Assembly (NCBI GenBank): GCA_003233255.1
Contig: QILH01000177.1
Span: 1 to 34,941, forward strand
Direction: 5' to 3'
Source of the DNA: Gammaproteobacteria bacterium
Lineage (GTDB): Bacteria > Pseudomonadota > Gammaproteobacteria > UBA6429 > Thiohalophilaceae
Length of the DNA stretch: 34,941 bases
Positions 26,392-34,941 of this stretch are shown piece by piece; position 1 is the first letter of the stretch; the number at the start of each line of letters is the position of its first letter. The translations under genes and the position numbers were made by a program. A model generated the notes under the pieces. That model was not told the DNA's origin, ran no database searches, and was given only the letters and a program-made list of their open reading frames with translations.

Positions 26392-27369
26392 TTACATCTT
26401 ATCGATTATCGATGAGTCAATATAAGACTCATACTTCTCAGGCTTTTTATACACCTTATTCGCAACATTGAAGTCATCGGATATTTTCGACGAACCATAA
26501 ATGGATTTAAAACCATCGGCTTTTTTGAAGTAAGCTTTCGCTTCTTTTAGCGTCAGTATTTTAGTACCCTTAACAATCTCGGCATACTGCTTTGGTTTTA
26601 ATCCTACGCGTGATGCCATAATTTTTATAGCATCATCATGCGTCTTTGGGTTTTGAATATATTCGACTATGCGATACCACACTTTCGCAATTTTTGCGTA
26701 CTCCGCCTTACGTGCAGAATAACTCTGTGGCGTGGCGGCAAGTGTGTCATAGATTAATCCAGGTTTATCCGCACTGCTATAGAGTTTTTTGGATCCAGGA
26801 ACCAGTTTTAATGCCTGACCGGAATTCGGTTGCCACGCTACTATTGCTGCAACCTGACCTGATGCGAGCACTTGCGGAGTTTCATTGGTCGGCACATTGA
26901 CAAGTTCAACATCTTTCTCACTCATGCCGTGGTCTTTTAACGCATTCAATAAAATTAAATGCCCAACGAAGCCAATTTCAACTCCAACTTTTTTGCCCTT
27001 AAGATCTTTTATCGATTTAATCCCCGGTGCACCAACGACCATATCATTACCGTTACTATAATCATTGATCAGAAACATAACGCTCTTTGCGCCCGTTGAC
27101 CCGGTAACCAGCGCATCGCCATTGGTCATCGCTACGGCATCGAGCTTACCTGCCGCAAAAGCATCCATTGACGCAACATAATCGAACCACTCAAACTGCA
27201 CCTTAACGCCGGCTTCTTTAAACCAGTCTTTTTCAATCCCAACTTCCCAGGCAACCCAGCCCGGCCAATCGCTATAACCTATTCTAATTGGGTCTGCGGC
27301 CTGGGCCGTCGCCGATAATAAAAACGCCGCGACCAGGGTCACCAGATATTTTTTTATTGTTAATCTCAT
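26392..27369 (-). CDS. periplasmic substrate-binding protein of the guanidine/urea-type ABC importer
   Basis: This protein of about 325 residues has a signal peptide ([16 protein letters not shown]..., cleavage near ATAQA-ADP) and no lipobox Cys. It belongs to the NMT1/SsuA/TauA fold: [17 protein letters not shown] at the mature N-terminus, [20 protein letters not shown], then the [11 protein letters not shown] hinge strand. The ORF track starts at TTG 27384; ATG 27369 is chosen because GAGGAG lies 6 nt upstream of it. It is the first gene of the operon, about 52 nt downstream of the predicted sigma-54 transcription start. The ligand is unknown: guanidine, urea or a related cation fits the context, while nitrate and sulfonate are the family's other substrates. 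Confidence 0.92.
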   Translation of the reverse strand: MRLTIKKYLVTLVAAFLLSATAQAADPIRIGYSDWPGWVAWEVGIEKDWFKEAGVKVQFEWFDYVASMDAFAAGKLDAVAMTNGDALVTGSTGAKSVMFLINDYSNGNDMVVGAPGIKSIKDLKGKKVGVEIGFVGHLILLNALKDHGMSEKDVELVNVPTNETPQVLASGQVAAIVAWQPNSGQALKLVPGSKKLYSSADKPGLIYDTLAATPQSYSARKAEYAKIAKVWYRIVEYIQNPKTHDDAIKIMASRVGLKPKQYAEIVKGTKILTLKEAKAYFKKADGFKSIYGSSKISDDFNVANKVYKKPEKYESYIDSSIIDKM

Positions 27370-27432
27370 CAATTCACTCCTCAAGTATTACAAAATTGGA
27401 TTTAAGTATTACTATTCTTTTACTACATCAGA

Positions 27433-27447
27433 GCAAAGGCTGTGCCA
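27433..27447 (-). promoter_or_regulatory. sigma-54 promoter of the guanidine/urea operon
   Basis: Minus strand reads TGGCAC-AGCCT-TTGC: exact TGGCAC, N5, TTGC with the invariant GG-N10-GC spacing. The predicted start is near 27421, leaving a 50-nt leader before ATG 27369. Sigma-54 with NtrC is the standard control for alternative nitrogen sources. Confidence 0.82.
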
Positions 27448-27511
27448 CGATTGTTTTATTAATATTTTTGATGTATTTCAATGGCTTATCATATCTGGCA
27501 TTAAATCATAC

Positions 27512-27526
27512 GCACCAGGAAGGCGC
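27512..27526. promoter_or_regulatory. NtrC-like enhancer site
   Basis: GCACCA-GGA-AGGCGC matches the NtrC dyad GCACCA-N3-TGGTGC at 10 of 12 half-site bases. It lies about 65 bp upstream of the -24 element, the usual distance for an NtrC enhancer. Confidence 0.5.
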
Positions 27527-27550
27527 AAGACATTTTATTTTGACTCATTA

Positions 27551-27599
27551 TAGAGCGTAAAGCGGCTATTATTTGTTTATTTTAAACAGCCGTTCTCTA
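27551..27599 (-). terminator. hairpin downstream of the acyltransferase gene
   Basis: Nested inverted repeats: TAGAG/CTCTA outside, CGGCT/AGCCG in the middle and TGTTTA/TAAACA inside. It lies about 100 nt past the acyltransferase stop and upstream of the sigma-54 promoter. There is no clear T-run. It could end acyltransferase transcription or be part of the promoter region of the nitrogen operon. Confidence 0.45.
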
Positions 27600-27698
27600 T
27601 GCAAAATCAATGACCGGCGTATGATGAAGTAATCTACTCTGAATATAAGTAACGACGGCTTGTTGCTTAATCCGTTCGCTAATTCAAACCCGTCACTA

Positions 27699-28448
27699 TT
27701 AATCTAAGTATTTCTTCTGCCAGATTAAATACTGCTGGCGAACCTCTTCGGCGAATTTAAATTTGTTCGTCTGCCCCTCAGGAGAAATCGCATCGTAAAC
27801 AATAAAGTTCGCATGATCATTTGGGCTGCTCATAAAGTGCCACATTTTATTCAGCAGCGTATGGGGTTCTGTCCATTCGAATACATCTTGCGCTTCGTAG
27901 TTAATAAACACAGGAATGATCGGAACCCCTGTTCGCATAGAAATATCAAATGCACCGGCTTGAAAGGTATCGTTTATGCGCTTACCAAAACAGCCGCCCT
28001 CAGGAAATAACGCAATATTCTTACCCTGCTCCAGCTTCTCGATCATCATGTCGACGGCCTCATGGCGAGAGTCACGGTCTTTGCGCTGTACAAAAATAGT
28101 TCCCGCAGCCACATTGATGCGACCCGCTAACCACCAGCTCTTTACCCCTTCTTTGGCCAGTGGATAGATGTCAAATAAGGCCGGGATTCCGACATCTTCA
28201 AATGCCGAGGGATGATTAGCAATTAATATAAATTGCTTTGGTAATGGATTCTGATTTTTTTGATGTAATCTAAGATCGACCCCAAGCGCCCGAACAAACA
28301 TAGAACACCAAATACGAAAAAACCGATGAAAGTAAGGCCTCGTCATGTGAGTCGGTAACCAGGCCCACATGTAAAGGCATAGAGTCAAAATCGCTAACTC
28401 TATCCAGCTCCATGTTAACCATAATATCTTAATTACTAATGCCAGCAT
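27699..28448 (-). CDS. PlsC-family 1-acylglycerol-3-phosphate-type acyltransferase
   Basis: This 249-residue membrane-associated acyltransferase has a hydrophobic N-terminal segment (about 1-30). Motif I reads NHPSAFED, the family's NHxSxxD, but with Glu at the usual catalytic Asp place followed by Asp. Motif II-like RINVAAGTIFVQR and motif III FPEGGCFG are followed by the VPIIPVFI strand. It probably transfers an acyl chain to lysophosphatidate or a similar acceptor at the inner membrane. The start ATG 28448 has GGAG 11 nt upstream. It lies 123 nt after the isocitrate dehydrogenase gene and no terminator on that strand separates them, so read-through is possible, though no functional link is evident. 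Specificity is not readable. Confidence 0.85.
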   Translation of the reverse strand: MLALVIKILWLTWSWIELAILTLCLYMWAWLPTHMTRPYFHRFFRIWCSMFVRALGVDLRLHQKNQNPLPKQFILIANHPSAFEDVGIPALFDIYPLAKEGVKSWWLAGRINVAAGTIFVQRKDRDSRHEAVDMMIEKLEQGKNIALFPEGGCFGKRINDTFQAGAFDISMRTGVPIIPVFINYEAQDVFEWTEPHTLLNKMWHFMSSPNDHANFIVYDAISPEGQTNKFKFAEEVRQQYLIWQKKYLD

Positions 28449-28571
28449 GAGCGTCTTTTCTCCACGAGAAATTTGTTACGGCTCCCTAAAGCATAGTCAA
28501 TAATCTAAAACCTCGATAGGAAAGACGCTTTTTTGTTGTTCATCCGGTAATATAAACCTCATAGTAGCATC

Positions 28572-30860
<2,289 letters not shown>

Positions 30861-30894
30861 TTAAATATATAAGCTGGCCGCATAAATAGCGGAC

Positions 30895-30923
30895 ATTATA
30901 TTTCAATTTAAGAACGGGTTCAG
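30895..30923 (-). promoter_or_regulatory. sigma-70 promoter candidate for icd
   Basis: Minus strand has a perfect TATAAT -10 box 17 nt after CTGAAC, an imperfect -35. It lies about 90 nt upstream of ATG 30809. A small CCGC/GCGG stem (30878-30892) falls in the predicted leader. Confidence 0.45.
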
Positions 30924-31213
30924 CCTTTTAATTTATTCTAAGGTATGCATTTAATTCATGGATGCAGGCATCCCATAACTCGCGACAAATAGAAAACATC
31001 TCATAGCCGCGTGCGATTTATGTTCGTCATTGGCGTGTAGAGAATGCTTCTTGAACCGCGCAGCCATTCCAGGCAGTGCGAAGCATGTGAACCGAAGCGC
31101 AGCATAATGGAAGAATCTTGAGTACCGTACTTTCCATTACGCTTCGCTCCAGTCAAGATGACCGTATCCAGTTAACGGGACAGTCGTGATATTATACCCC
31201 AGTTAATGTTATC
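30924..31213. other. intergenic stretch with palindromic dispersed-repeat sequence
   Basis: No gene is visible. About 31080-31155 contains two facing stretches, CGAAGCGCAGCATAATGGAAG and CTTTCCATTACGCTTCG, forming an imperfect inverted repeat around AATCTTGAGTACC, followed by GTCAAGATGACCG. CGCTTCGCT and GATGACCG recur at 11330-11355. Such CGAAGCG/GAATCTT intergenic repeats are common decaying mobile-like elements; I see no transposase. Confidence 0.45.
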
Positions 31214-32596
31214 TTATAATGTGCCAACAGCATTTCCTAATACATTTCTACCGAAGCATCCACCCACAACTGGCCCAGGCGCTCTATTTCGTTTAAACGA
31301 AGGCACGGTACCATAGCCTTTTACATTAATAACCGGAGCCGCTGCGAGAAATTTGGTGAATCGCGCACTCAATAGAGCGGCAAACTTTCTAATCTCACGC
31401 ATATATCGGCTTCCTCCAATTTTTCGAGTGTTGTTTAAAATGTCATTGGTGAGAGCACGAGGAGACATTCCGATCAAACCTTGCGATACAAATACGCCAA
31501 GGGGCATCGGTACATTAAGCGTTTCTGGCGCAACAGGCCCGGGGAATGCAGCAAACGTCGGGTACATAGGCAGGCTTGGAATAGTGACGTTTCTGGCCCA
31601 GTTTTCGAACGCATCTTTATACGCTTTGTCCCATGCGGAAGCTACTTTTCCCGCGACTTTTGCTTTGATTAAGGCATCTTTAACACGTCCTCTCCAACGA
31701 TGTCGACTCGTAAATACACCCGCACCAGCTATGGCATTACTGGCCGTTACTTTACATCGACGTTGACTTATCGTGGCAAATAAAAACCATCCTTTTAATT
31801 CTTCTACTGCGGCGGTAACAACGACAGAGGAAAAATTATTGGTATTCATTCTGCTAATAGTTCTATTCGTTCTAGTTTGCGTTTGCCTTGCGCGACTACG
31901 CGCCGCATCCGCAGTTCGCTTTGCCGCAGTCTGGGCCATGCCATAATATTTATTTAACGCCGCCATTATCAAGCCTGACTGAAAACGTGCCCTTAATAAA
32001 ATTCTTCTGGCCGTTGCCTGAGGTAGTTTAAATCTGTTTTTTAATACGGAAACCGTATCATCAGCACTTATATTTGCTTTCATAAACAAATTAGCAATGG
32101 TCTGAACATTTAAATTGAATTTTGATACCAGCTGGCCAGCAATAAAACTGGGAGTACGACCGCTCGATAATAAACTTGTAATCAGGGCCGAAGCGGAAAC
32201 ATTAACACTCACCCCGCCCGAAGCCGATGGAGCACTGCTTGCTGCCGTATTTAAGCACTGGATTTTTACAAACTTTGGCGTCCCTGCATACATTCCACCC
32301 GCAGGATTCCGCTGATTTTTGTTTAACGTTATAGGACTGGAAATGACATTGGTTAAGAAAACTTTTACCTGATTGTTATTTAAATTCTTAATGAAATTCA
32401 TCCGTGTTTTATTTACAAATTTCACCTGGCCTTTATTCAGAAAAAGATACCCGGAATTGTTTTTAAAAGTCCCCTGGAATGAATTCCCGGTATTCCAGCC
32501 GTATTGTATCCTGCATTCATTTGCAGCAAATGCGGCGGTCATAAAAGCAAAATAAAGCAGGATAATATTAACGATATAACTCGATATAGACTTCAT
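31214..32596 (-). CDS. exported protein of unknown function with helical repeats and basic Ala/Arg-rich region
   Basis: The ORF track starts at 32704, but ATG 32596 has AAGGAAA seven nt upstream and gives a clean signal peptide (MKSISSYIVNIILLYFAFMTAAFA-AN), so I take about 460 residues. The mature protein begins with a domain of about 100 residues bounded by Cys (NECRIQYGWN ... VKIQCLN), possibly disulfide-linked and strand-rich. An Ala/Ser linker follows. Next is a helical region with repeated short helices (SALITSLLSSGRTPSFIAGQLV, KFNLNVQTIANLFMKANISA, NRFKLPQATARRILLRARF), then a basic stretch (RTADAARSRARQTQTRTNR). The C-terminal half ends in PVVGGCFGRNVLGN. I do not recognise the family. 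It is probably periplasmic or surface-bound. Confidence 0.7.
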   Translation of the reverse strand: MKSISSYIVNIILLYFAFMTAAFAANECRIQYGWNTGNSFQGTFKNNSGYLFLNKGQVKFVNKTRMNFIKNLNNNQVKVFLTNVISSPITLNKNQRNPAGGMYAGTPKFVKIQCLNTAASSAPSASGGVSVNVSASALITSLLSSGRTPSFIAGQLVSKFNLNVQTIANLFMKANISADDTVSVLKNRFKLPQATARRILLRARFQSGLIMAALNKYYGMAQTAAKRTADAARSRARQTQTRTNRTISRMNTNNFSSVVVTAAVEELKGWFLFATISQRRCKVTASNAIAGAGVFTSRHRWRGRVKDALIKAKVAGKVASAWDKAYKDAFENWARNVTIPSLPMYPTFAAFPGPVAPETLNVPMPLGVFVSQGLIGMSPRALTNDILNNTRKIGGSRYMREIRKFAALLSARFTKFLAAAPVINVKGYGTVPSFKRNRAPGPVVGGCFGRNVLGNAVGTL

Positions 32597-33004
32597 GTTA
32601 GTTTCCTTTGCCATGTTTTGTCGTATAAGAGCCCACAGCCCACTGTGTGGAAAATCGTATGCTCTAATAACAACCTCATGAACTAACAGTAATTCTAATA
32701 TCATATTACGGCTATCCTTAATCTATGGGATGTTTGTGCAGAAAAAACACTCAAAAACCTTAAGCCTTGTTATTTATTTATAGACTTAGTGTCGTTGAAC
32801 GATACTGATGGCATGTCCAGGCACTGCTAAACAGATTAAAATAAAGCAGCTTCGTTTTAGTGGAATATTTTTTTGCTTGCCTGTTAAACGTAAAAATTAA
32901 GAGACACGCCCAATATGCATATTTTGGATCCTGCCTCTTTGAGCCAATTGCCCCCGCCTGGTTGATAATGATAAAAAATACCAGATATAGTTTACGTGAA
33001 TGTC
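32597..33004. other. AT-rich intergenic stretch
   Basis: Nothing gene-like is visible. It holds the leader of the exported-protein gene, small stems (CTGCT/AGCAG near 32825-32850; CCACA/TGTGG near 32640) and several T-runs. One of these may end transcription of the gene stopping at 33005. Confidence 0.4.
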
Positions 33005-34132
33005 CTACTTAAATTTTCGTGTTCCCTTATTTTTCGAGGGGATTGCATGCTCGGCACTTAAAAGAGGGAGCAAGATTTTAGATTTTCCTGCGTTGGGGTG
33101 ATACCTGACCAGACGCAGGACAGCCTTAGCTTCGTCTTTATAAAGATTGTAAATAGAAAAAAGCGTACCCTTAGCGGAGAAACCAGTCCCGGAAAGGCTC
33201 AAATCAGATTTCCCCTCGCTGATACGAACAACCCTGGTTTTATGCCCGGTAACTGAATTCACATAACTTAGCACTACCTTTTTGGACCCGGGGCCCGCCC
33301 CGGCCGATTTTTTTGCTACGAAATCAAGTCTGAGACCGATTGCGGGTGAGCCCGGATAAAATGATGTGTAAGCCTCAACGGCGGTCTTTTTTTCGACCAA
33401 CCCGCCTTGCTTATTCAATATCCAGTATTCGTATACTTGCGAAAAGTTACCTCCTTCATTAAAGATCACCATACTCACCCATAATTGACCCGCAGCAACA
33501 CGGAGCCGAAACGGATTCCAGTCTTTGCCCGCTGCCAGTAAACCATCGAAGCGAAACCATGGCTCAAAAGAAAAATCTCCGGGTTGCCGCTGGCGGACAA
33601 TACGTTGGTCATACGTCGCGTAGATCAAACCAGTTTCCCTGTCTATGGCAATGTCCGATAGCGACAGATTTACACCAGAAACGGGGTGGTTTTTAATCTT
33701 AAGTTGACTGTCGGTTGGCCAATAGGAAAAAGAATTTCCCTTTCGGTAATAGAAATAAATATTCTGATCCTTATCCATAACCGCCCGGTGATGCTCAAAA
33801 TCGAAATATTTTTCACAGTTCCCCTGTTCAGAGAGCAACGTATAGTTATCTCCTTCACGCTGATATCGAAAGAGTTTCATTGTCAGATTAGTCCGCGACA
33901 TGAATGAACCTTTGACTTTTTTCAATTTGTAAAACACAACGAATGCGGCGAGATGCTGGGCATCATCGGAAACCAGCAGTAAGTTACTGTAATACTGATA
34001 TCCAGAATCCAGAAGTTTTTCTGCGCTTTGCTCGCACGAGGGTGTGCGATCAAATAAGCCAGCAAAAACCTGCGTATAAGGATAGTTTCCCGCCAACACC
34101 AGAAGAAAATAGAGTAGAATTTTTTTAGCCAT
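33005..34132 (-). CDS. exported protein of unknown function, strand-rich
   Basis: The protein has about 375 residues from ATG 34132, which gives a signal peptide (MAKKILLYFLLVLAGNYPYTQVFA). The ORF track start (34210) adds 26 residues without signal character. The body alternates short hydrophobic strands with turns (LLLVSDDAQHLAAFVVFYKL, LSDIAIDRETGLIYATYDQRIV, QLWVSMVIFNEGGNF, VVLSYVNSVTGHKTRVVRIS), the pattern of a beta-propeller or similar repeat fold, with one early Cys pair (PSCEQ, QGNCEKYF). The gene lies 80 nt after a 156-residue exported-protein gene in the same direction. I do not recognise the family. It is probably periplasmic. Confidence 0.7.
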   Translation of the reverse strand: MAKKILLYFLLVLAGNYPYTQVFAGLFDRTPSCEQSAEKLLDSGYQYYSNLLLVSDDAQHLAAFVVFYKLKKVKGSFMSRTNLTMKLFRYQREGDNYTLLSEQGNCEKYFDFEHHRAVMDKDQNIYFYYRKGNSFSYWPTDSQLKIKNHPVSGVNLSLSDIAIDRETGLIYATYDQRIVRQRQPGDFSFEPWFRFDGLLAAGKDWNPFRLRVAAGQLWVSMVIFNEGGNFSQVYEYWILNKQGGLVEKKTAVEAYTSFYPGSPAIGLRLDFVAKKSAGAGPGSKKVVLSYVNSVTGHKTRVVRISEGKSDLSLSGTGFSAKGTLFSIYNLYKDEAKAVLRLVRYHPNAGKSKILLPLLSAEHAIPSKNKGTRKFK

Positions 34133-34212
34133 CAAGACGGATACTCTGACCTGCACAGGTGAAGACACCCTGTCGCTATCTACATTAATTAAACATGCAG
34201 GCCTAATCATGT

Positions 34213-34683
34213 TTATTGGCAGCCTTTATATTTGGCCAAACTATAAACGACTCTGTCGTACCCTTCTTCGAGCAAAGCCACCATCAATAACGACAAGGCG
34301 TCAGCAGATTCACTTTCATAGATGATGGTACCCCCTACCTTAAATGCCTTTGTTTTACCTGCACTATCTGCTCCTTTGTTTTTAGGCACAAATTTACTTT
34401 GCACTGTATAATTCTCTGATTCTCTCACTATAGAAGAAAGTTTCAATTTTCTTGTAATATTTTCAACTTTATCCAGGACCTTGTCCCACTCGGCTTGAGC
34501 ATCAGCCGGGGCTGAAATATCTATAGACACAGTAAGCACCGTAAAACCATCTATTGAATCGTCTTCGACTCCAGAAGTACAATCCTTGCTAACGCCTACA
34601 GCACCTTTCTTTGCGTACGAGTGATAGGAAAAAAAAGACACCACAATAATAAGCACGATAATAATATAATCTTTTATTTTCAT
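34213..34683 (-). CDS. small membrane-anchored or exported protein of unknown function
   Basis: This 156-residue protein has an N-terminal hydrophobic segment (KDYIIIVLIIVVSFFSYHSYA) that is either a signal peptide cleaved after SYA or a membrane anchor. The rest is soluble, with one Cys near each end (KDCTSG and KGCQ), perhaps a disulfide closing the domain. Strand-helix-strand segments (FTVLTVSIDISAP, AEWDKVLDKVENITRKL, ADALSLLMVALLEEGYDRVVYSLAKY) suggest a compact alpha/beta fold. GGAG precedes the ATG by 10 nt. It is part of a same-strand group with its neighbours on both sides. No family is recognised. Confidence 0.72.
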   Translation of the reverse strand: MKIKDYIIIVLIIVVSFFSYHSYAKKGAVGVSKDCTSGVEDDSIDGFTVLTVSIDISAPADAQAEWDKVLDKVENITRKLKLSSIVRESENYTVQSKFVPKNKGADSAGKTKAFKVGGTIIYESESADALSLLMVALLEEGYDRVVYSLAKYKGCQ

Positions 34684-34700
34684 TTTTTCTTCACTCCGTT

Positions 34701-34941
34701 TCAGGTTGTTATATCCAGGGTGGCTTGCGCCATTTTTTCCATATACTCTTTTGTTGATAGTTCAATATATTGTTTGCTCTTATTGCGGCCACTCAAGTCT
34801 ATGTGGTCACCATCAAAACCCAGGTAAATTTGCCATTTTTTTCCAGTAGGAATGTTTTTTACCAGGGATGTATCGTTCTCCAGTTGAACGCAAACCCGTT
34901 GCAGCAGGCAGCGCATGGCATCCGTATTCCAGAAATTTTCG
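34701..34941 (-). CDS. C-terminal part of an unknown protein, cut by the window edge
   Basis: The frame stays open past the ATG the ORF track uses (34916), back to the window end (ENFWNTDAMRCLLQ), so this is probably the C-terminal 80 residues of a longer gene. The visible part has IPTGKKWQIYLGFDGDHIDL and EYMEKMAQATLDITT, with no recognised motif. It ends 17 nt before the next gene's start codon, implying co-transcription with the 156-residue protein gene. Confidence 0.6.
   Translation of the reverse strand, partial: ENFWNTDAMRCLLQRVCVQLENDTSLVKNIPTGKKWQIYLGFDGDHIDLSGRNKSKQYIELSTKEYMEKMAQATLDITT

Noticed and set aside
27507-27624. E. coli NikR-type half-sites TCATAC (27507) and GTATGA (27619)
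   Set aside because: The order is inverted and the spacing is over 100 nt instead of GTATGA-N16-TCATAC, so chance is the simpler explanation.
27370-27698. Guanidine-I (ykkC) riboswitch or another ACGR hairpin pair at the head of the operon
   Set aside because: I looked for the conserved ykkC core and for paired ACGR loops on the minus strand and found neither; a sigma-54 promoter is present instead.
30931-31213. Insertion sequence remnant
   Set aside because: There is inverted-repeat structure but no transposase coding trace, so I only call it repeat-like.

Overview
The window looks like chromosomal DNA of a motile, aerobic gammaproteobacterium. Protein-level resemblance supports this: a near-complete BipA/TypA of E. 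coli length, a monomeric NADP-isocitrate dehydrogenase, PilT/PilU-type motors, an HsbR/HsbA-like partner-switching pair, and sigma-54-type and sigma-28-like promoters. I cannot name a genus. Base composition is AT-leaning throughout, more so in the intergenic spaces and at the right end.

Layout: (1) 1-5908, plus strand: a five-gene operon with a small unknown protein, a HEAT-repeat Ser/Thr kinase, a PilU-like and a PilT-like ATPase, and a tandem FHA protein. This reads as a phospho-signalling module tied to pilus retraction. (2) 5905-11137, minus: tetR - tolC-like - RND permease, with a TetR palindrome in front and no periplasmic adaptor gene. (3) 11434-14775, minus: MCP-like receptor - STAS antagonist - REC/PP2C/HATPase regulator behind a sigma-28-like promoter. 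(4) 14950-16757, minus: typA, broken by a frameshift that fits a 16-nt deletion. (5) 16785-27526, minus: an eight-gene nitrogen-scavenging operon. It holds an ABC transporter (substrate-binding protein, permease, ATPase), a NikR-like regulator, two DUF1989 proteins (UAAP pair, the carboxyguanidine deiminase family), a biotin-dependent urea/guanidine carboxylase and allophanate hydrolase. (6) 27699-30923, minus: a PlsC-like acyltransferase and monomeric isocitrate dehydrogenase. (7) 31214-34941, minus: four unrecognised genes, three of them with export signals.

The main find is in region 5. Directly before the carboxylase gene, inside the operon, are two hairpins with ACGA and ACGG loops on 6-bp stems, 15 nt apart. 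This is the layout of a guanidine-II (mini-ykkC) riboswitch. Together with the DUF1989 pair it argues that the pathway degrades guanidine (guanidine to carboxyguanidine to allophanate to ammonia and CO2) rather than urea. The operon as a whole appears to start from a sigma-54 promoter (TGGCAC-N5-TTGC) with an NtrC-like site about 65 bp upstream. The NikR-like regulator has lost two of the four nickel ligands. I infer three control layers: general nitrogen status (NtrC/sigma-54), a local ribbon-helix-helix regulator, and a ligand-sensing RNA acting only on the enzymes that use carboxylated guanidine.

I saw no tRNA, rRNA, CRISPR array, transposase or integrase.
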